Source: RGIG7213 sp045545665
GTDB lineage: Bacteria > Bacillota > Clostridia > Oscillospirales > CAG-272
Direction of reading: 5' to 3'
NCBI GenBank assembly: GCA_045545665.1
Contig: JAZQBL010000020.1
Span: 1-39,438, forward strand
Length of the DNA stretch: 39,438 nt
Below, piece by piece: positions 32,585 to 39,438 of the stretch (positions are counted from its first letter, which is position 1; every line of letters begins with the position of its first letter). Both the position numbers and the translations under genes were made by a program. The notes beneath the pieces are model-generated. The model did no database searches. It saw only the letters and a program-made list of their open reading frames with translations, and had not been told where the DNA came from.

Positions 32585-33060
32585 CACACAATGCTCTCTC
32601 TTTCATCTTTTTCGGGCTGTTTGTAAATAACGCCTTTGTCCTTATATTTTTTAAGCACGAAGTGTGTGGCGGTAGATACTATATCTTCCATAGGTGCTAA
32701 TTTATACGCAACGAAATAAGCAACCTCTTTCATAGTCTTGCCTTCGATAATAAGCATAAGATCGTATCCGCCCGACATAAGGTGAACGCTCTGCACCTCG
32801 GGATAATTGTAGATCTTTTCCGCGATTCTGTCAAAACCTCTGTCACGCTGGGGAGCAACCTTAAGCTCGATAACCGCGCTTACGTACTCTCTGTCGGTCT
32901 TATCCCAGTCGACGAGTGCCTTGTATCCGAGTATAATGCCTTCGCTTTCAAGACGGTCCATTTCCGCTTTGATCTCATCTTCACTGCAGTTGAGCATAAC
33001 CGCCATCTGTTCCGTAGTCAATCTGGCATCCTTTTCAAGGAGCTGTAATATCTGTTTCAT
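32584..33060 (-). CDS. Lrp/AsnC-family transcriptional regulator
   Basis: A 158-residue regulator: winged helix-turn-helix (ILQLLEKDARLTTEQMAVML..SEDEIKAEMDRLESEGIILGYK, residues 4-48) and a RAM ligand-binding domain (VSAVIELKV..PEVQSVHLMSGGYDLMLIIEG, about 60-140). It is the first gene of a two-gene unit with an aminotransferase, a common pairing in which the regulator responds to an amino acid. AAAGG lies 11 bases before the ATG. Confidence 0.93.
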   Translation of the reverse strand: MKQILQLLEKDARLTTEQMAVMLNCSEDEIKAEMDRLESEGIILGYKALVDWDKTDREYVSAVIELKVAPQRDRGFDRIAEKIYNYPEVQSVHLMSGGYDLMLIIEGKTMKEVAYFVAYKLAPMEDIVSTATHFVLKKYKDKGVIYKQPEKDERESIV

Positions 33061-33160
33061 ATCATTAAGCCTTTCGTACGATAAATTACTTATATGATAC
33101 TATACCATAAAACGGATGTTTTGAAAAGTGTTTTTTTAAAATTTATATATAAAATAATTT

Positions 33161-33451
33161 TCAGACGATATCAAACACAGCGTCGATACACTCGTAAAGC
33201 GATGACGGTGTAACGGCGTTTTCGTAGAGGATGCGGAATATTCTATCAGCTTCCCTTTCATCGGACGTTATATCGTAAACAAAGCGTTCATCACAAAGCC
33301 GTCCTTTTTCATAAAGCGAAACGCAAAGCGAGAAAACACACCTGTCATCTTCCGCAATAAACAACCTGTAAACGACGTCAAAGCCCTCCGTCTTAACCGT
33401 AACGTTCGTCACATTGTTGAATTTTTTAGTTGTAATTACATTTTTATACAT
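33161..33451 (-). CDS. Small DUF6514-like protein
   Basis: A 96-residue soluble protein with a beta-rich first half and the end DITSDEREADRIFRILYENAVTPSSLYECIDAVFDIV. The pattern (..ISTD...A..F...L....VTP.HL.DVV.D..) resembles DUF6514 proteins of Clostridia, of unknown function. GAGG precedes the ATG by six bases. An extended -10 box (TGATATAAT, minus strand, near 33502) lies upstream. The family name is tentative. Confidence 0.75.
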   Translation of the reverse strand: MYKNVITTKKFNNVTNVTVKTEGFDVVYRLFIAEDDRCVFSLCVSLYEKGRLCDERFVYDITSDEREADRIFRILYENAVTPSSLYECIDAVFDIV

Positions 33452-33757
33452 AACTTACCTCAATATGCTTAATTTCATTAATTTAACTTTTAAGTAAATT
33501 ATATCATATTTCAAGTGCTTGTTTTGTACGAAAATATGAACGTCTTGTGGTGCTTGAGGCGATAAATGCATACAGAATCACAGCTGAGAAACATATCGTA
33601 TACATCAAATTAATATAATTAACATTATATTAATTTATTTTTCCATAATATTACAGCAATTACATTATATATTTAATTTTGTTTAAAATACGCTTTTGGG
33701 CGCAAAAAAATGACACCTTCAAATTTGAAAGTGTCATTTTGAATTTTTATCAAACGG
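33452..33757. other. Gene-free A+T-rich spacer with perfect hairpin
   Basis: No gene is seen in these 306 bases. It holds an extended -10 for the DUF6514-like gene, a perfect 13-bp A+T-only hairpin at 33607-33636 (AAATTAATATAAT, loop TAAC, ATTATATTAATTT) followed by ATTTTT, and the terminator of the permease gene at the right end. Confidence 0.5.
33707..33740 (-). terminator. Terminator of SLC13-type permease
   Basis: AAAATGACAC-CTTCAAATTTGAA-AGTGTCATTTT, a near-perfect inverted repeat of about 16 pairs, continuing into TTTTTTTG on the minus strand. Confidence 0.85.
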
Positions 33758-35029
33758 TCATATTCCGTAAACGAGCCATATGTAAATATACGCCGGTATG
33801 ATGGCGGCAAGAGTAAACGGGATACCTATTTTGAAGAAATCGCCGTTTTTAACTTCAAATCCTTCCTTACGCAGTATGCCGATACCGGTAATATTTGCCG
33901 ATGCGCCTATCGGTGTGCAGTTACCGCCGAGGGTTGCACCCGAAAGAAGTCCGAACAGAAACGGTGTGGGATCGACACCAAGCGTTGAAGCAAGTCCCAT
34001 AAGCACGGGGATCATCGTTGCAACATACGGTATATTGTCGATAAATGCGGATATTACGACAGACGCCCAAACGATCACCGTGTAAAGCAAGAACAGATTG
34101 CCGCCGCCTGCCTTTGCAAGAAGTCCTGCGGCTTTATCAATAACTCCCTGTTCGGTTATTGCGCCTATCATCAAGAACAGACCCACGAGTATTCCTATCG
34201 TTGTAAAGTCTATCTCCTTTAAATGGGCGGTAATTGAAGAAACGGTCTTCTTTTTTATGAAGGTTATAACGAGTCCGACAGCGAACAGCGCACAGCAGAT
34301 AACACCGTTTGTTACGTACGGCTTGTTCGGGATGAAAGATGCGATTATCAAAAGCAAAAGCGCAAGGCACAAAAGGACGGTCGGGGTAAGATCCGTAACC
34401 TTCGTTCTGCTGCTTGTCTGCGGTATGCTTTTCTTTTCTTTTCTGAACTGGAAGTAAACTATAAGAGCTGATATCACAGCGCCCAGCTCAACTGCAAAAA
34501 ATATACTCGGTTTGCCTTTGTATATGAAGAAGTCCAAAAAGCTCATATCGAGAGCCGAGCCGAGCATTATTGCCGTCGTATCACCGACAAGTGTTGCCGC
34601 ACCCTGCAAATTGGATGATACGGCTATTGAGATAATAACGGGAACGGGATTTGTTTTAAGCTTTTTGCATATTTCAAGTGCGATGGGTGCTATCATAAGA
34701 ACCGTTGCCACGTTATCGACGAATGCGGAAATAATTCCCGCAAAAAGCGACAGTGCAACAGCTGCCCACTGTACTGTTGAAACGTGCTCCATAAGCACGT
34801 CTGCAAGCAGTGACGGCATTTTACTTTCTATAAACAGCGAAACGAGTCCCATCGTACCGGCTATCATCAGAATGACGTTAAAATCGAGAGCTGAGAGAAT
34901 ATTTTCAAACGAAAGCATTCCCGTGGCGATAAAAACAATGCCCGATGCAAGTGCTATATACGGTCTGTATTTACCGAAAATAAGCATCAAAACGTATGTA
35001 AGGGCGAAAATAACGAGTGCAGGTATCAT
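33758..35029 (-). CDS. SLC13/ArsB-type ion transporter permease
   Basis: A 423-residue membrane protein of the ion transporter superfamily (ArsB/NhaD/CitM group) with ten to eleven helices in two inverted halves. Each half carries the hairpin signature: FAGIISAFVDNVATVLMIAP with SNLQGAATLVGDTTAIML in the first, and VISAFIDNIPYVATMIPVLM with SGATLGGNCTPIGASANI in the second. The substrate may be Na+/H+, an oxyanion such as arsenite, or a dicarboxylate; sequence alone does not decide. It follows the ABC-2 pair by 29 bases and may be co-transcribed. GGAG lies five bases before the ATG. Confidence 0.88.
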   Translation of the reverse strand: MIPALVIFALTYVLMLIFGKYRPYIALASGIVFIATGMLSFENILSALDFNVILMIAGTMGLVSLFIESKMPSLLADVLMEHVSTVQWAAVALSLFAGIISAFVDNVATVLMIAPIALEICKKLKTNPVPVIISIAVSSNLQGAATLVGDTTAIMLGSALDMSFLDFFIYKGKPSIFFAVELGAVISALIVYFQFRKEKKSIPQTSSRTKVTDLTPTVLLCLALLLLIIASFIPNKPYVTNGVICCALFAVGLVITFIKKKTVSSITAHLKEIDFTTIGILVGLFLMIGAITEQGVIDKAAGLLAKAGGGNLFLLYTVIVWASVVISAFIDNIPYVATMIPVLMGLASTLGVDPTPFLFGLLSGATLGGNCTPIGASANITGIGILRKEGFEVKNGDFFKIGIPFTLAAIIPAYIYIWLVYGI

Positions 35030-35058
35030 AAATTCTCCATATATATTTGTTTTTTCTT

Positions 35059-35958
35059 TTATTTTTTCCTTTTTATAAGTAAGACGTTAAGCAAAACGTA
35101 GACGGAAATGAACAATATGACCGAAAGGGATACAACAAGGTACATCGTGTTTACGCTTATCAGTTCATCGAAGAAATAAATATTACAGTCGACCGTATCG
35201 CGCAAAGCCTTTACCGCTTCAGCCGGGAATCCTTGTGATGTCATTTCGTCAAACGAAGGATCCATCGTATGGTTTCTTATAAGCGACGTTCCATATGTAA
35301 ACGGTAAAAACGAAAGCACACGGCGAAGTCCTTCGGAAAACTGCGACATCGGCATATACGCACCGCAAATAAATCCGTATCCTGCGCTGATAACGGCACC
35401 GACTGCCGATATTTGTCCTTGCGTTGAAAGGAAAAATGCAACTATTGACGACAGCGACGTTCCGAGCAAAACGAGAAGGACCACATCAAGAATAATCAAA
35501 AACACGTCCTCAACTGCAAGATACCAGCCGACACTCCACAAATAAACAAGCCCTGCTGCAAGCGTTATAAAGCAAATAATAAGCGTTGTAAAAAGAGTTG
35601 CAAAAAAGTATCCGAGTGAAAGAGTTGAAGTTTTTATCGGTGAAATAAGAAGATCCTGTCTTGTTGCATTCGATTTATCCTGAACGCAAAGCATATTTGA
35701 GCAAAATGCGACTGTTATACAGCAAACGGAAAGAAGCGAGGAAAGAAGCTGTGCAGCAACGGTTGAGTCAAGCAGTTCTTCGTCAATTGAAAGAAAATCG
35801 GGAAGTGCCTGAGAAAAGCTGTCACGGTATACGTTAGACAAAAAAGTAGCGTACAGAACAAGCAAAATAAGCGGTGTGATAAGCGATGTAAAAAACATAC
35901 CTTTATCGCAGAAAAATAACTTTATGTTTCGTGAAGTTACGTATAAAAGCTTTTTCAT
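35059..35958 (-). CDS. ABC-2 type exporter permease
   Basis: A 299-residue integral membrane protein with six helices. It has the ABC2_membrane layout: cytosolic start MKKLLYVTSRNIKLFFCDKG, first helix LITPLILLVLYATF, a large extracytoplasmic loop (about 45-85), and FICGAYMPMSQFSEGLRRVL..LPFTYG in the fifth helix region. A second outer loop with one Cys follows (about 225-265). AAGGAGG precedes the ATG and it lies two bases after the ATPase stop. Exports an unknown compound with its ATPase. Confidence 0.88.
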   Translation of the reverse strand: MKKLLYVTSRNIKLFFCDKGMFFTSLITPLILLVLYATFLSNVYRDSFSQALPDFLSIDEELLDSTVAAQLLSSLLSVCCITVAFCSNMLCVQDKSNATRQDLLISPIKTSTLSLGYFFATLFTTLIICFITLAAGLVYLWSVGWYLAVEDVFLIILDVVLLVLLGTSLSSIVAFFLSTQGQISAVGAVISAGYGFICGAYMPMSQFSEGLRRVLSFLPFTYGTSLIRNHTMDPSFDEMTSQGFPAEAVKALRDTVDCNIYFFDELISVNTMYLVVSLSVILFISVYVLLNVLLIKRKK

Positions 35959-35960
35959 TT

Positions 35961-36836
35961 TTACACCTCCTTGAGATCCTTGCCCGTGACGGACAAAAAC
36001 ACGTCATCCATTTTACCCTTCGTCACTTCAAAATCATTAAACACTTCAGGGTGTTTTCCGATAAGCTCCTTGAGAATTGAAGTGTTTTTTACACTCACGG
36101 TAAATGAACCGTTTGAAAACGTGTACGGAAGTGAAAGCTTTTTTACAAGCTCCTCGTCTACGTTATAAAGTGTGACTGTATCACTTGTGTATTTATTTTT
36201 AAGATCAAGCGGCGTACCTTTGGCAATTATCCTGCCGCTGTCCATAATAACGACGTAATCGGCATTCGCCGCTTCCTCCATATAATGAGTCGTAAGTAAA
36301 ACGGTAAGTCCTTCATCACGTCTCAGTTTTTCAACGATAGACCATATCGACTTGCGTGTACGCACGTCAAGCCCCGTCGTCGGTTCATCGAGTATCAAAA
36401 GCGAAGGTCTGTGAAAAAGCGCACGTGCGATATCGACCTTTCTTCTCTGCCCTCCCGAAAGCTTGCCTGCAGGACGGTTAAGAATATCGCCAAGATCAAG
36501 CAGCTCCGTAAGCTCTTTCAATCTTTTTTGAAAATCTTTACCGTAAATGCCGTACAACGATGCACGGTATTTTAAATTATCGTAAACGGAAAACGGCATA
36601 TCGAGCTTTGAGGATTGAAACACGACACCCGGATGCTTTTTATCAAGTACCGATATTTCACCGCCGTCAGGGGACGTAAGACCGCATATCATTGAGATAG
36701 TCGTTGACTTTCCTGCACCGTTAATTCCCAAAAAAGCGAACAGAGAGCCTTTTTCCACAGAAAAAGAAATGCCGTCCACAGCCTTGACGTCACCGAAGCT
36801 TTTTGAGAGATCTTTAATTTCTATTATATTTTCCAT
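35961..36836 (-). CDS. ABC exporter ATPase (CcmA/NodI type)
   Basis: A 291-residue ATPase. Walker A LGINGAGKST (about residues 34-43), Q-loop VVFQSSKLD, signature LSGGQRRKVDIARAL, Walker B LLILDEPTTGLD and the switch TTHYMEEA are intact. A C-terminal extension with VSVKNTSILKEL resembles drug/antibiotic exporters (DrrA-like). ATG 36836 is chosen for GGAGG four bases upstream; the frame from 36896 overlaps the promoter. Pairs with the ABC-2 permease downstream. Confidence 0.93.
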   Translation of the reverse strand: MENIIEIKDLSKSFGDVKAVDGISFSVEKGSLFAFLGINGAGKSTTISMICGLTSPDGGEISVLDKKHPGVVFQSSKLDMPFSVYDNLKYRASLYGIYGKDFQKRLKELTELLDLGDILNRPAGKLSGGQRRKVDIARALFHRPSLLILDEPTTGLDVRTRKSIWSIVEKLRRDEGLTVLLTTHYMEEAANADYVVIMDSGRIIAKGTPLDLKNKYTSDTVTLYNVDEELVKKLSLPYTFSNGSFTVSVKNTSILKELIGKHPEVFNDFEVTKGKMDDVFLSVTGKDLKEV

Positions 36837-36864
36837 AATACCTCCAAAAAGAACATACTTTGTG

Positions 36865-36893
36865 ATTATACTACTTAAAGCGACTTTTGTCAA
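36865..36893 (-). promoter_or_regulatory. Consensus promoter of ABC exporter operon
   Basis: On the minus strand TTGACA (36893-36888), 17-base spacer, TATAAT (36870-36865): a perfect sigma-A consensus, about 30 bases before the ATPase start. Confidence 0.85.
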
Positions 36894-36909
36894 CAAAAAA
36901 ACGAATAAT

Positions 36910-36936
36910 TGATATTTGTGATATTTGTGATATTTT
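36910..36936. repeat. Three tandem 9-bp repeats between divergent promoters
   Basis: TGATATTTG, TGATATTTG, TGATATTTT lie end to end, between the ABC exporter promoter and the P1 peptidase promoter. They could be a regulator site or simple slippage. Confidence 0.5.
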
Positions 36937-36983
36937 TGGAAACAGATTGTTTACAATTTCGGATAAAAGATCGTCTGTACATA

Positions 36984-36992
36984 TGATATAAT
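36984..36992 (+). promoter_or_regulatory. Extended -10 promoter of P1 peptidase
   Basis: TG-A-TATAAT, a full extended -10, lies 28 bases before the ATG at 37021. The -35 region (TAAAAG) is poor. Confidence 0.55.
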
Positions 36993-37020
36993 GGATAATC
37001 ATAATTCGGAGGATCTTAAA

Positions 37021-38052
37021 ATGGGATTATATAAAGAGCTTAACATAACGATAGGCAAAGGAAAACACGGAAAAAGAAATCTTATAACGGACGTACCGGG
37101 CGTTACCGTCGGTCACGTAACTGTTCAGGGCGGTCCTGCACATACGGGCGTTACGGTAATAAAGCCGCACGGCGGTAATATGTTCCGTGACAAGGTTATT
37201 GCCGCATCTGCTGTTATCAACGGATTCGGTAAGACGATGGGACTTGTACAGGTCGAAGAGCTTGGAACGATAGAAACACCTATCGTTATGACGAATACAT
37301 TGTCAATAGGAACCGCTTCCACTGCCCTCATCAAATATATGATGCAGCAAAACGATGATATAGGAACAACGGCAGGAACGGTAAACCCACTCGTTTGTGA
37401 ATGTAACGATGGAAATTTGAATGATATAAGAGGACTCTACGTTACAGAGGATCACGTATTTGAAGCACTTAACAACACATCTGAGGATTTTGAAGAAGGT
37501 GCTGTCGGAGCAGGTACGGGTATGTGCTGTCTGAGCTTCAAGGGCGGTATCGGTTCTTCTTCAAGAGTTATAGAGCTTGACGGCAAGGAATACACGATAG
37601 GCGCACTTGTTTTGAGTAACTTCGGTAACCACTGCAGTCTTCGTGTAGACGGTGCAAAGGAAGGCGAGCGTATACAGAAAATAAGAAACGCAGAGGAAAA
37701 AGAAGATAAGGGTTCGATAATTATGCTTATCGCAACTGACGTTCCGCTTAACGAAAGACAGCTTAAACGAGTTTGCCGCAGAGCAGGCGTAGGTCTTGCA
37801 CGTACGGGTACGTATTACGGCAACGGAAGCGGAGATATCGCAATAGCGTTTACAACGGCAAACAGAATACCGCAGGACAGAAAAACGGCGGTAATCGACA
37901 CGAAAATGCTCGTTGACTCCGCAATAGACCCCGTATTTGAAATGACAGCGGATGCGGTTGAAGAGGCTATTTTGAGCTCACTCGTTCACGCAAAAACCAC
38001 GACGGGAAGAACGGGCACAGTCCACAGCCTTATGGAATATCTCGGTAAATAA
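37021..38052 (+). CDS. P1 family peptidase (DmpA/BapA-like aminopeptidase)
   Basis: A 343-residue N-terminal nucleophile hydrolase. NLITDVPGVTVGHVTV and TGVTVIKPH at the start are typical. The self-cleavage site is probably Gly-Ser in DKGSIIMLIATDVPL (Ser about 232), after which Ser becomes the N-terminal nucleophile of the beta chain. GVGLARTGTYYGNGSGDIA follows as in DmpA. Characterised members are D- or beta-aminopeptidases. No signal peptide, so it is cytosolic. ATG 37021 has CGGAGG eight bases upstream; the frame from 36991 covers the promoter. Single-gene unit with its own terminator. Confidence 0.93.
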   Translation: MGLYKELNITIGKGKHGKRNLITDVPGVTVGHVTVQGGPAHTGVTVIKPHGGNMFRDKVIAASAVINGFGKTMGLVQVEELGTIETPIVMTNTLSIGTASTALIKYMMQQNDDIGTTAGTVNPLVCECNDGNLNDIRGLYVTEDHVFEALNNTSEDFEEGAVGAGTGMCCLSFKGGIGSSSRVIELDGKEYTIGALVLSNFGNHCSLRVDGAKEGERIQKIRNAEEKEDKGSIIMLIATDVPLNERQLKRVCRRAGVGLARTGTYYGNGSGDIAIAFTTANRIPQDRKTAVIDTKMLVDSAIDPVFEMTADAVEEAILSSLVHAKTTTGRTGTVHSLMEYLGK

Positions 38053-38059
38053 ATCAATT

Positions 38060-38092
38060 AAATGCACCTTGATCTCAGGGTGCATTTTTATT
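38060..38092 (+). terminator. Terminator of P1 peptidase
   Basis: AAATGCACCTTGA / TCAGGGTGCATTT, 13 pairs with one G-U, loop TC, followed by TTATTT. Confidence 0.85.
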
Positions 38093-38161
38093 TCCCCTCC
38101 GTAATAATGTGTTTTAAAGCCATTACGGATAAGGTGTTAATTGCTTCAAAAATAAAAAATT

Positions 38162-38197
38162 CCATAAAAAAATCGGGTGCTTGAACACCCGATTTTT
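38162..38197 (-). terminator. Terminator of S1 gene
   Basis: On the minus strand AAAAATCGGGTG-TTCAAG-CACCCGATTTTTTTATGG: 12 pairs and a T-run, eight bases after the S1 stop. Confidence 0.88.
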
Positions 38198-38205
38198 ATT
38201 ACAGC

Positions 38206-39438
38206 TTATTCAGCGTCTGTCTGTCCTTCAACGGGAGCTTCGTCAGAGTAAACGAGAGTTTCTGCTTCTTCTTCAGCAGCAGGAGCTTCTTCTACTTCTT
38301 CGGGAGCAAGGAGTGCACGGATAGAAAGGTTGATCTTCTGGTTTTCCATATCGATATCAACGATCTTTGCATCTACTTCGTCGCCTATTGCCAATACGTC
38401 AGCAGGCTTGTCTATCTTTCTGTCTGCAATCTGTGAAATGTGGATAAGTCCGTCAGCACCGGGAAGAACTTCAGCGAATGCACCGAAGGGCATAAGGCTT
38501 ACGATCTTAACCTTTGCAACATCACCTACGGAATACTTGTTTGTGAAGAGTGTCCAGGGGTTTGATTCCTCTGTCTTGTAGCCGAGAGAGATTCTTCTCT
38601 TTTCAGCGTCAAATTCCTTAACGAACACTTCGATAGTCTGACCTACGGATACTACCTGAGCGGGGTTCTTGATTCTCTGCCATGAAAGCTCGGAAACGTG
38701 AACCATACCGTCGATACCGCTGCCAAGATCAACGAATGCACCGTAAGATGTAAGGGACTTGATAGCACCTGTGTAATGCTTGCCAACTTCGATGTTAGCC
38801 CAGAAATCAGCCTCAGCCTTCTTTCTTTCTTCACGTACTACAACACGTGCAGACGCCTTTGCGCGGTGTCTTGCTTCGTCGATCTCGATGATCTTAACTC
38901 TTTCACGCTTGTTGTTGAGCGTTGTAAGATCGCCGTCACGGGGAACGAGTGTGTGTGATGCGGGAACGAATACGCGTACGCCGTCGATGGACATTATAAC
39001 GCCGCCTTTAACGACTTCAACGTATCTGCCTTCGAGGATCTCACCGCTTTCGTAAGCGGCAACGATGGACGACCACTTATTCTTTGCGTCGATCTTCTTT
39101 TTGGAAAGTGTTGCAACGCCGTCAACGTCGGACACACGCATAGCAACAGCCTCTACCTGGTCGCCTACTTTAAACATCTCGTCAAGCTTCAAACCGGGTT
39201 CGTCCGTGATATCATCATATGACAATATACCTGTAACTTTTGCGCCCAAATCGACGTGTATCTCATTGTTCGACACAGCTATAACGGTACCGGTTACGAC
39301 ATCTCCTGTATTTAAAGTTTTGAAAGATTCTTCAAGCATTTCGGCGAAGTTTTCGCCATTTTCAATTTTGAGTTCTGTACTCATTTTTCTCCATACCTCC
39401 TGTATTATGCTGTCCGGTGTGGAAGCACCGGCAGTTAT
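38206..39438 (-). CDS. IspH-S1 fusion: ribosomal protein S1 part, 5' end outside
   Basis: The frame is open to the right edge. The outermost 15 codons read ITAGASTPDSIIQEV, the C-terminal signature of IspH (4-hydroxy-3-methylbut-2-enyl diphosphate reductase). They continue in frame, without a stop, into MSTELKIENGENFAEMLEES and four S1 RNA-binding domains (each beginning like GDVVTGTVIAV, GEILEGRYVEV, GKHYTGAIKSL, GDVAKVKIVSL), ending in an acidic tail. Such IspH-S1 fusions are known in Clostridia. However AGGAGG and GGAG lie just before the internal ATG at 39384, so a free 392-residue S1 could also be made. S1 helps load mRNA on the ribosome; IspH finishes isoprenoid precursor synthesis. Confidence 0.9.
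   Translation of the reverse strand: MTAGASTPDSIIQEVWRKMSTELKIENGENFAEMLEESFKTLNTGDVVTGTVIAVSNNEIHVDLGAKVTGILSYDDITDEPGLKLDEMFKVGDQVEAVAMRVSDVDGVATLSKKKIDAKNKWSSIVAAYESGEILEGRYVEVVKGGVIMSIDGVRVFVPASHTLVPRDGDLTTLNNKRERVKIIEIDEARHRAKASARVVVREERKKAEADFWANIEVGKHYTGAIKSLTSYGAFVDLGSGIDGMVHVSELSWQRIKNPAQVVSVGQTIEVFVKEFDAEKRRISLGYKTEESNPWTLFTNKYSVGDVAKVKIVSLMPFGAFAEVLPGADGLIHISQIADRKIDKPADVLAIGDEVDAKIVDIDMENQKINLSIRALLAPEEVEEAPAAEEEAETLVYSDEAPVEGQTDAE

Noticed and set aside
36991..37020. Start of the P1 peptidase at 36991
   Set aside because: The region holds the promoter -10 box; CGGAGG points to ATG 37021.
1..39438. CRISPR arrays, rRNA genes, complete insertion sequences
   Set aside because: No regularly spaced repeats, rRNA-like sequence or intact transposase were found.

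Overview
The window looks like chromosome of an anaerobic, endospore-forming member of the Clostridia, probably an uncultured gut lineage near the Oscillospirales; that placement is inference. The support is dipicolinate synthase genes (dpaA, dpaB), GGAGG ribosome binding sites throughout, an IspH-S1 fusion reading frame, tandem TPP riboswitches in front of a complete clostridial-type thi operon, Treponema-type LRR and dockerin surface proteins, and the mobile-element families TnpV and DUF6809.

Region 1 (1-8210) is accessory DNA. On the minus strand an XRE regulator, a large SNF2/RapA-like helicase and a sacsin/HSP90-like ATPase (cut by the window's left edge) form one translationally coupled operon. 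Upstream of it lie a DUF6809 gene and a broken TnpV gene. A decayed 3' half of a tRNA-Ser(CGA) at 6503-6558, followed by a terminator, looks like the right attachment site of an integrative element whose body is to the left. Immediately beyond it are an AbiH-type abortive-infection gene, a decayed tyrosine integrase and a frameshifted excisionase-like HTH gene. This is a defence-type island, and the ATPase-helicase operon is the best candidate for an undescribed system.

Region 2 (8236-10940, plus strand) holds two unrecognised soluble proteins, a four-helix membrane protein and an isoprenylcysteine/phospholipid methyltransferase-like protein. Region 3 (11079-18034) has a DUF554 membrane protein and a TrpXYZ-type ABC importer on the minus strand. 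Divergent from these are a LysR regulator and an operon of a 4Fe-4S aldo/keto reductase, a kynurenine-formamidase-like cyclase and a FlaR-like P-loop protein. The importer ATPase has lost its Walker B aspartate.

Region 4 (18084-23422, minus) encodes three exported proteins: an orphan sugar-type binding lipoprotein, a dockerin / double ricin-trefoil / NlpC-P60-like protein and a Treponema-type leucine-rich repeat lipoprotein. Region 5 (23633-25084, plus) is dpaA-dpaB, making dipicolinic acid for spores.

Region 6 (25318-31371, minus) is thiS-F-G-H-E-D-C, covering both the thiazole and the pyrimidine branches of thiamine synthesis, read from one promoter through two consecutive TPP riboswitch-terminator units. 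Region 7 (31406-39438) contains an Lrp regulator coupled to an aminotransferase, a small DUF6514-like protein, an ABC-2 exporter pair followed by an SLC13/ArsB-type permease, a DmpA-like P1 peptidase, and the S1 part of an IspH-S1 fusion that runs off the right edge.

No intact tRNA, rRNA, CRISPR array or complete insertion sequence was seen.
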